A model generated the notes under the pieces. The model ran no database searches and was not told the DNA's origin. It saw nothing but the letters and a program-made list of their open reading frames with translations. From contig AJFK01000085.1 of the NCBI GenBank assembly GCA_000467715.1, positions 23,332 to 87,331 of the forward strand: a stretch of DNA of 64,000 nt, in the 5' to 3' direction. This document shows positions 53,824-64,000 of the stretch, piece by piece. Positions within the stretch are counted from its first letter, which is position 1. Each line of letters opens with the position of its first letter. Made by a program: the position numbers and the translations under genes. Source of the DNA: Hysterium pulicare CBS 123377 (taxonomy: Eukaryota > Ascomycota > Dothideomycetes > Hysteriales > Hysteriaceae).

Positions 53824-56325
53824 TCAAAACCCTCTTGTCCTCCTCTCTTGGAACTGTCGATTGTTTATTCCTCCAATCTGTCCCTTTCTCTCCTTGCTTG
53901 CATCATCGAAAAAGTCTTGAAAGTTCATCGTCTGCGTAGCAACAGCTTCTACATGCTTGAATCTTAACGCACCTCGCCTTCTCGCAGTGCCCAGTGCCCA
54001 AGACTCCGCAATAGTAAGAATGTTCCGTATCTGGCGACCGTTAAGCTCCCATTCGGATAGGTCGTCAAGATTTTCGAGGAGTTGGCGTTTGCCTTCCGCT
54101 TCCCCATTATCAATTCGCGCAATGAAGTTCTCCCAAAGCTGCCTACGGATGGCTGGAGTCAGTGCATTGTACTTGATGGCGATATGGATGCGAGACTGGA
54201 AGGCCAGGTCCATGGTCTCGAGACGATTCGTGGTCAGAAACATGATTCCTTCGTAGTATTCGAGCATGCGTAAGAAGACTAATTTGTTTCAGCTAACAAT
54301 CTACGCAAGCCCATCGATCTATGGTCTTCTTACCAGAGACTATTCCGTTTCGATGAAGATCTTCGAATGACCTCTTTTCAAGAAGTACATCCGCTTCATC
54401 TAGAAGGAGGACTGCATCCCACCTTGCGGCTCTTGCGAATATCTCTCTCAGCCGCTCTACGATCTCGCTCTCTGCAGTTAATTCCCCTATGTTAATCGGA
54501 TAGAGCGGCTTTTGTGTGTATTCTGCAATAGTTTCGGCTGTGAGAGTCTTTCCGACCCCTGGCGAGCCATGAAGAACTACAACGAGACCCTAATGGGGTA
54601 CTCAGTTGTCAGCAAGCTCTTTGGCGTTACTGACTGATTAAGAGTGCTGAGAGGCAAGAGCTTGTATTGCGAACGAGGAGGACAGGGGTGGTATATCAGA
54701 GTTTGAAGCTACGCACCTTTCCTTTAGAAGGTATAACGTCACTCAGGATTTTGTCTTTGTTCTTACGGTGTTGTTGAACTAGGCCTACGAGCATAGCTTT
54801 CGTCGACTCATCTAGGACCAAATGGTTAATCGCCGTTGTTGCCCACCCTACCTCTTGAATTTTCGACAGCTTAACGATAAACCACTTTCCGGCCTTTAGT
54901 CCGTAACCACATACCGAAGATGGACTCAGTTGCGCTTGGAGTGAGGCAAATTCCTGGCGGCCAAGAAAGTTGTCGAAGTGCGCATAGTCATCGCTAGTCC
55001 CAGCAGAAACTACTGGCACTTCATATTCAACTCTTCCCGAGCCTCCAATGATTCCGCGGTCTGAATATGGCTGGGACGAGTCGCGCTCTTTGACGACAGG
55101 TTTAGTCCCATCAACCACAATCCTTTCGTTCAGCAGCTGATCCCTCCGTTGTTAGCGATACGGCATGGTTGAAGGGAATGTGCACACGTACATGCTCCGC
55201 GTCGGACCCTTGCAGAAGCTGTGCTGGACCTGTGTAAGTTTTACAGCAAGGTGGCTCAGAAACAAGTGACTTCCAGAGCTGTCCTCTTTTCTCCAGATAA
55301 CTGCGCAACTCCTCAATCGCGTTTGCATTTCCGCCTCCATAATGGGATAGGGGATAGAACGGCAGCGACTTTATCGGACAGCTACCAGTGAATAACCTGA
55401 TACTGCGAGTGCAGGTAAGTCTCTGGAACATCTCGGTAGAAGGGTCCCAGCTGATTGACCACATGTCAACGCAGAGCCTGTGAAACCTTCTCGAGGAAAA
55501 TATTTCCGTGTCGCTCAATATCTGCTCGGGCTCTCGGTAACCGCTTGCAATCACGACATACAAGCAAGGTTCCCCGTATTCATCCAAGGCGTACACGATA
55601 TCGCCTGGACGAAACAGAGCCCAGGTGTAAGTGTATTGAATCATCCCTTGTTCCAACATTTCTCCCATCTTGATGTGGTCGGGTTGGACCCATTTCTCAT
55701 AGAATTGATGAAAGTATTTCCAGTCTTCTTTATGTTTCTCATCGATCTCGCTCTCGGCAGTTTTCCTTAGGATATCGTAGTAAAAGTATAGCGGCATATA
55801 TGGTTCATCCAAAGTCAGCGGGTTGGAGTCAAGACCCATACCCGGAGAATACTTAATAGCGGAGCGAAAAACTTTCTGCAGGGCCATCGAGTTGACTTGT
55901 ATCTGATCTTTATTTGAACTTCTCCATGGATACAGCTCCACCTTGCCAACTGTGATCACGAATGATTCACCTCCCTCTCTTTTCGCTTCCCATTCAGCTT
56001 CATCAACAGTCTTGTTCAACAAATGACGACCAACCCTAGTCTTAGGTAGCTCATTACCGTCAGTCTTCTTATCCTCATCTGAGGGAGTTTCTGATGGCGA
56101 AGTGGCATTTGCTGTTGTCCGTTTTCGGTCTTCGCCTTTTGCGTCACCGCGAAGCGTGCCTTTCTCTACCATGGTGCGTCTTAATGTGAACACCACCTCA
56201 CCTCCACATTTCTCGCAAGACACTTCAAGGTGCGTCGCTTTGGAAGCCTCATTTTTAGAAACATTGTCATCGGTGTCGTTCAGCGGACGGACGACCGTTT
56301 CAGGCGAGTCGGTGTGATTTTCCAT
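53824..56325 (-). CDS. Fungal AAA+ ATPase with DUF7025-type N-terminal region
   Basis: Exons 56325-55192, 55136-54717, 54589-54334 and 54278-53824 (introns 55, 127 and 55 nt); 754 aa. Residues 1-130 are charged and contain a CEKCGG pair. The middle region (about 150-510: YFYYDILRKTAESEIDEKHK, WALFRPGDIVYALDEYG) resembles the domain found before AAA modules in many fungal ATPases (DUF7025, by memory). The AAA module has Walker A GSPGVGKT (526-533), Walker B LLLDEAD (579-585), sensor-1 LTTNR, the Arg finger in FQSRIH and a lid with LNGRQIRNIL. All key residues are present, so it should hydrolyse ATP; the substrate is unknown. ATG 56325 is the first in frame; a longer frame upstream lacks one. 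Confidence 0.88.
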
Positions 56326-57326
56326 TCTTGCGGGAGTCGGAAGAAATTGCCGATCAAATAGATAATGTAGGCCGTAAGAGATCTGGAGGTGGTAAAGATC
56401 AAGGGACTTAGAGTGATCTACGTGAGCTCTGGGGCTTTCTGGTCGCTGTACCAACCCCAATTGGGTTCTGGGACCGGAGCGCAGAGTGCTACGCCTCCGT
56501 TCGGCCAGGATCCTCGTTACTCTTTCCTTGTAATATATGAGGTTAGACTGATTTAACTGGATTGATTGAGAAGAAAAAATCTGGCATGAGTAGGTTTGAT
56601 ATCGGATTCTGGGAAGACTTCACCGGGCTATTCCTGTCTTTAAATTCTTCGGACTGGAGGTCTTTATCCAATCACCAGAGCCGTATCAGCGGTAACGAAG
56701 TTACAGGTAGTTTGAAGACTACAGAATTTATTAAATGCTCAGCTTCGAGCTGAAATGTGAAGTTTGAGGGGTTTGCTGGTCGAGGCTACCACATAGATCC
56801 CGTATCAGTGGGGGCCAAGATACAGGGAACAGCGCGCATTGTGCACCACACACCACAGGGGGCGGGGGCTGCACCTACCACCTGCCTTACTACCAGCCCT
56901 TGAAGCCATCTAAGTTTATAGAAGGCCCAAAAGCAAGTTGCCATCCTTGAGGTTATTTGTAAGGTATCACACGGAATGGATACCTTCTAGACGTGTATAG
57001 TAAAGGAGTTCGTAGCCCGACGAACGATGACATCCGCCGTGCACTGCCATTCAATACCCGGAACCTTGACGTACATTATTGTGGCTTACGCTCTCATCAG
57101 GCAGCAATTCAACTGATATCCCAAAGATCTTCAGGAGGCCCTTGCCAGCCGCTAGCTTTGCTTCGCCTCATTTCGAACTAGTGTCTCAGAGCCTTGGACT
57201 CCTCCCTCACGACAGTCTTCTTCACTGGTATTCTTCTGGATTGCGGAAAATGAATACATGACTTTGAGCTGACGGAAGCTAGATCGAAGTCTTCGCCTTG
57301 ATGAACTAGGTAGAGTCTAAGTGGCA
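56326..57326. other. Divergent intergenic region, AAA ATPase / STAND-like gene
   Basis: About 1 kb between divergent starts. Only short frames without support; no repeat recognised. Confidence 0.45.
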
Positions 57327-59309
57327 ATGATTCCTCCAGGAGATCCCCCGGTCCGGCGATCAACCAATGGAGCAGTGGAAAGACTCATGAAAGCAGCCCA
57401 CCAGACTGTCTCCCCGAATGCACCGTGGTATACTTCTGGAGCAGATTTCTGGTTCGTTTTGAGACTTAGCCGCAAGTATGCGAAGCTAGCTTACATGTGA
57501 AACAGTTTCTATGCACCGGCACAGGAAGCCTGCGCGAAGTCTCGAGAACGACTCAAGAAGTTGAAGCTTCAAGATGATGAAGCCGCCTTGCTTGAAGCAT
57601 CCATAGAGCCTGACAGGATCGTTGAAAAGCTAAAATTTATTGTTGCTGAGCAAGAAGGGAAATCCAAAATCCGCTCTCCAATGAAGCGGACTGATGACTT
57701 TGTCAACTCATTTTGCGCTTTTGCCGAGAAAACTGCCAATATCGTCATGGTCCTCATACCGCAATCACCAGAATATACGCTGACCTTCGGAATGCTGTTC
57801 CTTGTCTTCAATGTAAGCGAATGAGGCCGCTCATTGTCCTAGATCCTACTGATATTGTCCAGGCGGTGGTGACGAAGAAGGAACGAGAAGACTCATTGTT
57901 GTCGTATATTCAATCACTTAATGCCCATCTACCCGTCATCGACTTTTACAAGACTGTTTTCCCCACAAATCGGATCAAAGCTGCGGTCGCACAGCTTTAT
58001 GTTCATATTATGCACTTGCTCGACGAAGCTATAATATACTATCGCAGCTGGCGATTGAGTGAGTTCCGATACTTCGTCCAATTCAGTTCATTTGCTTCTA
58101 CCCACACGATCATATCCCTATTAATTTGGCTTGGTATCTCGCCATGCTGACCTGAATGCGCACAGGTAAACTTGTCGACGCATTCTTCCAACCGAATAAC
58201 AAGTTTGATACGTATATCAGTAACGTGGAGTTGGAGATGACAACAATCCAAACCTTGAAAGATGCTGGGCACATTGCTCAGACTTCCGATATGATGTCCC
58301 TTGTGTCGGAAACAGGCCTAGGTGAGCGATCCCCGCCTATCTTCGCGCATTTGGCTGAACCTGTGCAGTTGTGGCCAGAATGTACCAGAACTTCGAAAGC
58401 CAGAGCAGCGCAATGGGCAGTAGTATAGCAATGATAAACGGTAAACTGGATAAGCTGACCAGTTTTTCAAGCCGTAAGATGGCATTTTCTATGGTATTGT
58501 ATCTCACAATTAAAATAACCACGTCCTTTAGAACACCTACATTTCGAAATGGCGAAACACTCACGAGATCTCCAAGACATTCTCCTCCCCTCTGACCGCG
58601 ATCATGACGACGAAATGGAACTAATGCTTGGCCGACCTTTCCGCTTATCTCAAAAAGACCACTGGGAATTCAACGGAGTTCTCAATGATCTACTGGCATG
58701 GTCGAAGCATGGAAGAGACATGCTTCTCTGGATCGGGGGAACATCTGGAAATCAAGACAGTTGGGTTACAGAGCTATCAACCGACCTCGTTCAAGCATTA
58801 CAGCCACAGCTAGTCACCGTCCTCTTCGTGTTCTGCGATCAACCAAACAATGATCGCGTCACTCCTCTAGGCATCATCCGAAGACTCCTCATCCAGCTCC
58901 TAGAGCTACATCCAGACCTCGCATATCAGAATCCCCAGATCTGCAATCCCTACCGGTTCAAGCAATCCCTGAGTTTTGTGCAGATGTGGCGGATTTTCGA
59001 ACATCTGGCAGCGAAGGTTAAGGATCTCTTCATTATTATTGACCGCGTTGAGGAGTGTGAGGTGGATGATCAGGCGGACTTAAAACATCAGTTGCTGCCG
59101 TCGTTGATTGCTTTTGGCGAGAGATATCAGGAGGCTAGTGTTATTGTCACGAGTACTTTTGACCCACCCGAAGAGGTCGCTGACATGCCTATTTATGCTA
59201 GTTATATTGATACGAGTAAGAGGGCGAATAGACGGTAAGTGTGCAGTGGTGCGAGAGTGTAAGCTCGGGATATTATCTTCCTAGTTCCAAGCGCTTTAGC
59301 TATAAGTAG
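57327..59309 (+). CDS. Truncated STAND-like NTPase with degenerate P-loop (DUF7708-like N-terminus)
   Basis: Proposed exons 57327-57451, 57506-57812, 57863-58058, 58166-58321, 58369-58473, 58532-59234 and 59285-59309; 538 aa. If the last intron is not used the stop is at 59238. Residues 1-250 are helical (FVNSFCAFAEKTANIVMVLI, TLTFGMLFLVF, HLPVIDFYKTVFPTNRI, HLLDEAIIYYRSWRL), matching the N-terminal domain common in fungal STAND proteins (DUF7708, by memory). The NTPase region starts near 345; its P-loop reads WIGGTSGNQDSW where GxxGxGKS is expected, so the Lys is missing. A Walker B-like FIIIDRVEECE remains. There are no ankyrin, WD or TPR repeats. Fungal STANDs act in non-self recognition; this looks like an inactive or adaptor form. 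Confidence 0.72.
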
Positions 59310-59894
59310 GGGATCTCAAAACACAGGTTTCGGCCACATGAGGGATTGGCTTTCCTAGATTTTTCATGGTCTCCGTGAAGTTGGAAGTTTGACCAGTATA
59401 TAGGTCTCATTTTCTATCGAAGCTTATGTTTGAAATTGATCAACCGAATTGAAAATCTCTGTATGGTTGTTTGTTGGGAGTAGCAGTTGCTGGCCAACGT
59501 GCCTCGGTGAACCTGGTATATAACCCTACCTGAACCCCTGAATCGACCTTCTTCTCTCTCCTCTCCGTCAATCAACCATTTCCTCCGTCATCGTAAGCAA
59601 GAAAAATCCTAAGCGCATAAGTTAGTTATATGATCAACTTGACAACAGATCACGACAAAAGCGATAGTATATCAATTACGCTTTTGAAATGTTGGAAACA
59701 ACCCCTAACACGTACAGTGATAGACATGTAAGTATTCCGACAGTCTCCGTTGATGTCTGTCCACATTCAGTCAAGTTGATCTACGTCTCGTGTGTTAAAA
59801 TAAAATAACACAGGCACGAGAGAGAGGGAGTAGAGTGTAGAGAGGTGAACTGCTTGATTGTCTATTGAGGTGTCTGCGGGGGGGCTCTATAAGG
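59310..59894. other. Intergenic region
   Basis: About 585 bp between the STAND-like gene and the pseudogene, with no supported feature. Confidence 0.4.
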
Positions 59895-60402
59895 TTACGT
59901 GGCTAGTACTTCCGGGCAACCAACCACCCGACGTTCAACACCCGTGAATAGTGAGACCTCAACGCCTTCGAGATTGCCGAGATCTCCCAGCACCTTTCTA
60001 CTCACACCTTTGATTTCCAAGCGAATAAGGCCAGGCCAGCCTTCTCTGAGGACCGGCAGCAGGGAACAATGAAATTTCTCATCCATCGGCGCAGTCCTGC
60101 CATGGAGTTTCATTCCTTCTAGCCATCCACCACAACCCCTGGTATCCATTCCATTGTAAGGAGGTTGTGTATGACCCTCATGCACCAAAACCACAGTTTC
60201 AGGGCGGACAGTAGGAATAAAGGCGGCCCATTCTTCGTACACGTCATTATCTCAAGAGACGCCGTATGATTCCAGGTCCAACTTGTTGGGACAACAACTC
60301 TAGGGGCCAGTCCTCTTCGAAAGTTGATAGGTCGACGAATTCATGCGAACGGCAATTAACAGTTAGCTTCATGATGCAGAATCGGGCGGACGGTAGGAAT
60401 CG
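59895..60402 (-). pseudogene. Frameshifted fragment of a hypothetical protein
   Basis: Two minus-strand frames join into one natural-looking protein: the upstream one, from about 60402 with ATG at 60372 (MKLTVNCRSHEFVDLSTFEE...), ends QQVGPGIIRRLLR at a stop near 60249; the next resumes immediately in another frame with DNDVYEEWAAFIPTVRPETV and runs to 59895. There is no room for an intron, so a one-base change most simply explains it. Above 60402 the frame is closed by TAA, so the N-terminal part is missing. The C-terminal style (long-line hydrophobic plus Arg-rich) resembles ends of fungal F-box-like proteins, but I cannot name it. A diverged repeat follows at 60453. Confidence 0.55.
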
Positions 60403-60452
60403 TTACGTGCGGACAAATTCATCGGCTTCCAACGCACCACCCGCGCAACGAC

Positions 60453-60540
60453 ACATATAGTTGAACTTAGTATTACGATTCTAGAGGAGTATCTTGCTCT
60501 CAGCAAATATTGAAGTCATTGTCCGCAAAGACGTCTGCTG
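60453..60540. repeat. Diverged dispersed repeat, copy 2
   Basis: ACATATAGTTGAACTTAG, TATTACGATT and AATATTGAAG align in order with 53401-53490. Many differences are C/T or G/A changes, as expected for RIP or plain decay. Confidence 0.5.
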
Positions 60541-60641
60541 TTGAGTGTATAGGAGAAGCCTGAATCCAAGTAATAATAACACCCATTATGCATTGGCGGG
60601 TTCAATAGGTGCTTCGACTCACCCAGCTCATCAACCAAATC

Positions 60642-62300
60642 TCACGCCTTCCTAAGCCATCCAACGATCCCCTTCCCCTGCTTTCTCTTTCTCTCACGTT
60701 CCTCTTTTTCCCTCCTCTCGTTATCCCGGCTTAAAATCATAAACAGTAAATCTCTATCCCGCCGCTCCAACTCTTCTTTACTCATCAACCCTTTTCCACC
60801 GTCAGGCGCCGTATCGGGATCAACATCTTCCCCGTCCACCTCTTCGTTCCCTCCCAGCGAAATTCCCAAGATTCTATTCAATCGATCCACTTTATTAAAC
60901 AACCAATCTCTATGTCTCAATCCACTCTTCCAGTGAGGCGGGAGCTGGGAATATCCCACCCATGCACCTAGCAAAGCGCCTGCGGCTGCAGCATTCGTAT
61001 CCGCATCACCACCTTCCATAATCAGCTCCGTGATTAGTCTTTCAAAAAGATCGCTGGCTGGAACGGCGTTTTGCTTCGTCTCTCGGATGCCCTGTCGTAA
61101 AGTCAAGACCGCGGCGCCGAGACATTTATATACGTAGCCCATCTCTTGTCTATTATCGAGGTCTAAAACAGTAAATTCTTCTGCATAGACGTGGCGCGAG
61201 AAGTCTTGTCGATCTAGCAGGGTTTCCTTTCCAAATTCCGGAAGTTTAGATCCTTCGGGTGCTTCTGTGGAGGAATCGGCATCGGGGTTAGGATTCAGGA
61301 TATGAGGCTGTGAAAGTACCCAAGCATAAGCCCGCTCAATACAAGCATCGACATCCTCTTCTCCCACCACTTCCCCCCTTAAAATACCCCTAATCAACCC
61401 AACCTCCACACAACAAGCTACCACACACCGCGGATCCACATGCGTGGTTCGACTCACCTCCGCAGCAACTACAAACACTTCTTCCTCCATGAAAGTCAAG
61501 CAGAAAACTCCAATGGGGTGCGTCCGCATCAGACTCCCGTTTGGAGCGGCATGCCGTTGCGTTTTTAGCCATGCGGCTATGGCGGTGGCTGTTGGGGAGG
61601 TAAGATAGTTACGGTTGCTGACTACGGAGCCGATGAGACGTCCTATGCCGCAAGGGGGACGAGATAGCGCTAGGAGGCCTTGCGAGAGCCATATTTGGAG
61701 GCGGGAGGAGAAGTCGGTGGGAAGGGTAGTGGGGAGGTCAGATGGGCTGGGGGTGATGTGGAGGTAAGAGAGTAGAAGGAGGAGGGCTTGGTCCGTGTCG
61801 TCTGTCCAGGCGCAGGTATCGAAACGATCTGGCTTATGATTAGACTTATATTTCAGATATTATGCGTTAAAGGGTTCTTCAAGTTGCAGACTCTTTTGTG
61901 ATATGTTTGCTTCTTATGAGGGTCTAGTCTTGTAGATTATGTGGCAGTAACCAAGGTAAGGGAAAAGAAATGGGGCGTTACTTCTATGACTATCATTCAA
62001 CCATTCCGTCACAGGTTCTACCAGTGAGAATCTGCGCTGGGGATATACTGTCTCGCATATTCGTTTGGGGAGGAATTCGGTGTAGAGGCCGATGGTGTCG
62101 CCTAGTGCTGACCCGATGAATACTCCAAAGACTTTGTCTTGCAGTGTGGATCGGATGAAAGGATGACTAGAAAGGAAGCCTAGACCGTCTGCCTTTTTCG
62201 AGTCCAAATTCCGGGCAGGTTGATTTTGCCCATTGGAAGGAGTGTTCGTGTCGGGTTGAGGGAGTAAATCGCTCAGATCGTCGAAGTCGTCTTCGGGCAT
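60642..62300 (-). CDS. ADP-ribosylglycohydrolase family protein
   Basis: Exons 62300-61982 and 61828-60642; intron 153 nt (GTAACG...CAG); 501 aa. Family blocks: KVFGVFIGSALGDTIG (about 55-70), CAWTDDTDQALLLL (TDDTD, about 116), MRTHPIGVF, and GGDADTNAAAAGALLGA (379-395), with the metal-binding Asp/Thr residues in TDDT and DADT kept. These dinuclear-magnesium hydrolases remove ADP-ribose from proteins or small molecules. A long insert separates the catalytic blocks (about 280-300), and the C-terminus is an Arg/Glu/Lys-rich helix (RRDRDLLFMILSRDNERREK). It should be catalytically competent; the substrate is unknown. Confidence 0.92.
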
Positions 62301-63008
62301 GCTGGAGGTTTCTCGATCGCTGAGAATTCGAGTCGAGAGTAGAGTCTCTTATGCATTTCATCGATTTCTGGCTTCGACATGTAGAAGATGGAAGCCTTGC
62401 TAGGCTGCTGTATGTGTCTAGCTTGTGGCTTGAAGCTTTGACCACGCATCATGAATTGCGAATGCTGGAAGGACGTTATTGGCCGACTTTTCTCATATTG
62501 ATCATCTTGCAGTGTCAGCTATCGGATGGAAAGGTGTATTGATACTCATATACTCAGGGAGACTGAAGCCTGGAAACCCTGAGAATGTGGGTAGCTTCAA
62601 GCCAGAGGGATCAATTCTTCAAACATCATCGAATATCGCATCCCAGTCGGCCAGAACCCCAAGCATTTATTTGGTTTTCTCTAGGAGTGTACAAACTTGT
62701 CTCCATTATTATTCGATATCCCTCGCATTTCTCAACATAAGATGGAACGGAAAGCCGCGACTAACCGCTTTATCCCACTTTGCGTTGATTGGTTAATTCG
62801 AGCGGAAATCCTTTGTTTCAACACCAAAAGTTTGTGACGCATGCACGCCCTTCATGTCCAGCTCTGCTATCCGATATCGCCGACGCTATCTCTATACCCG
62901 TTTGAGTCATTGTCTTTTACATATAGAGATGGGTATCCCATCCTTCAATCTATTCCTTCGTATCCTCCAGCCATCATAGTTTCGCGTCCTTTGCACAAAG
63001 TTTGAGTC
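62301..63008. promoter_or_regulatory. Divergent promoter, ADP-ribosylglycohydrolase / class V aminotransferase
   Basis: 708 bp between divergent starts. Short frames only; no recognised element. Confidence 0.45.
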
Positions 63009-64000
63009 ATGAAGTCACATACAGCATTAGCCGTCCACGCGAAGTCTGAGTTGACAGAGTGGGGTGGAAATGGGCCGGTGAAGTTTGGGAAAGAATTGAG
63101 GAAAGACTTTCTCTTTGATGAGAAGTATTTGAATCTGAACCACGGTGTGTCATGATCGTTTCCCTCTCATATGTCAAAGAAGATCCGCTACATTGTAATG
63201 ACGCGCTCAAGGAAGTATTGTGAAAATGCAATTCATGCTTTATCAAATTCCGCTGACTTTATTTTCTCCAACTACCTCTTAGACGTCGTCAATTCTTTCT
63301 TCAATTGCAATCCATTTTACTTTCTTTTGCTATCGCGTTTACTGCATCATCCTAATTCCATCGCAAGGCTCATTTGGAACCTATCCGAAACCCATCCGGG
63401 ATATAATGCGGTCATTTCAAGATCAAGCTGAAGCTCGCCCTGACGAATTCATTCGTTACACGTACCCGAAACTCCTAGACGAGTCCCGGTTGGCCATTTC
63501 TAAGGCTCTCTCAACTCCCGTGGAGACTGTTGTCTTCGTGCCGAACGCTACTACTGCCGTCAATACTGTATTGCGAAATTTGGTCTTCAAGCCAGGAGAC
63601 AAGATCTTATACTTTGCAACTATCTACGGCGCCTGTGAGAAGACGGTCGCATATATCACGGAAACCACACCTGCAGAGGCCGTCAAGATCCAATATACGT
63701 ACCCAGTGTCAGACCAATGGTTGGTAGAAGAGTTCAAGAGGAAAGTAAACGAAGAAAAAAGCGAAGGATCTAATGTTAAAATCGCGATCTTCGATGCTGT
63801 AGTTAGTATGCCAGGCGTTAGAATGCCATTTGAGCAATTGACGGAGGCCTGTCGTGAATTGGGCGTCCTCAGCCTTATTGATGCGGCGCATGGAATTGGT
63901 CATGTTGAATTGAATCTTGGGAAACTGGATCCTGACTTCTTTGTCAGCAATTGTCACAAGTAAGTTACCCTTGATAACTTTTTTTTTTTTTTTTTTTTTT
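63009..64000 (+). CDS. PLP-dependent class V aminotransferase-like enzyme, 3' partial
   Basis: Exons 63009-63144 and 63368-63959, then a donor GTAAGT at 63960 leading into an intron that runs out of the window. The first intron is 223 nt (branch CTAAT, acceptor AAG). The join makes YLNLNHGSFGTYPKPIRDIM, the classic start of isopenicillin N epimerase-like / cysteine desulfhydrase-like enzymes. Then come ARPDEFIRYTYPKLLDESRL, VFVPNATTAVNTVLRNL, FATIYGACEKTVAYI, the PLP-contact block LIDAAHGIGHVEL and SNCHK, where the PLP lysine is expected. Fungal relatives include the hercynylcysteine sulfoxide lyase of ergothioneine synthesis, but substrate specificity cannot be told. Confidence 0.87.
63979..64000 (+). 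repeat. T22 homopolymer at the window end
   Basis: An uninterrupted run of 22 T reaching the last base, inside the second intron of the aminotransferase-like gene. Possibly a real polypyrimidine run or a contig-end artefact. Confidence 0.7.

Noticed and set aside
1-64000. Biosynthetic gene cluster or bacterial-style defence operon
   Set aside because: Genes are monocistronic, intron-bearing and mostly housekeeping; no polyketide synthase, NRPS, terpene cyclase or operon-like spacing is present.

Overview
The window reads as nuclear DNA of a filamentous ascomycete (Pezizomycotina, perhaps Leotiomycetes; the class is inference from overall protein flavour). Evidence: compact genes on both strands, many 48-76 nt introns with GTRNGY donors, CTAAC/CTAAT branch points and YAG acceptors, fungal-type families (mRNA triphosphatase CET1, DUF7587, mitofissin, fungal AAA ATPase with an N-terminal extension) and AT-rich, TAG/CTA-rich decayed DNA typical of repeat-induced point mutation (RIP). 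I recognised no rRNA, tRNA, CRISPR or bacterial-type feature.

Layout. 1-9.8 kb: kinesin-5 tail (cut by the window edge), a three-exon DUF7587 protein, a zinc-less MDR oxidoreductase and SPT5. 11.5-18.6 kb: an F-box-like gene, pantetheine-phosphate adenylyltransferase, and a DCAF7/TTG1-type WD40 protein. 18.9-24.4 kb: a doubtful small ORF, a secreted alpha-carbonic anhydrase that has lost a zinc ligand, an Atg28-like coiled-coil protein, and a 76-aa mitofissin (Atg44) gene in four tiny exons. 25.4-35.5 kb: pyruvate kinase (eight exons), CET1, RPN2 and COX10. 35.9-37.8 kb: an AT-rich decayed repeat into which an intact-looking 1.3 kb non-autonomous LTR element (123/124-bp LTRs, TATAG target duplication) has inserted. 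37.8-49.6 kb: METTL16-type methyltransferase, an acidic hypothetical protein, SRV2/CAP, a MAK32-like PfkB protein, a small three-exon inner-membrane protein (complex I-like) divergent from mL44, and a long pseudokinase. 51.2-64 kb: a secreted single-pass membrane protein, an AAA+ ATPase, a STAND-like protein with a broken P-loop, a frameshifted pseudogene, an ADP-ribosylglycohydrolase and the start of a class V aminotransferase; the window ends in a T22 run.

Most genes are housekeeping (transcription elongation, mRNA capping, snRNA methylation, proteasome, actin dynamics, CoA synthesis, heme A synthesis, mitochondrial translation and fission). Mitochondrial functions recur (Atg44, COX10, complex I-like subunit, mL44), with the last two sharing a 239-bp divergent promoter. 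The accessory-looking parts are the nested element at 36-37.5 kb and the 53.4-60.5 kb block of NTPases, bracketed by two copies of a diverged ~90-bp repeat. Gene models were joined by hand from splice signals and frame continuity; exon coordinates are given in each entry.
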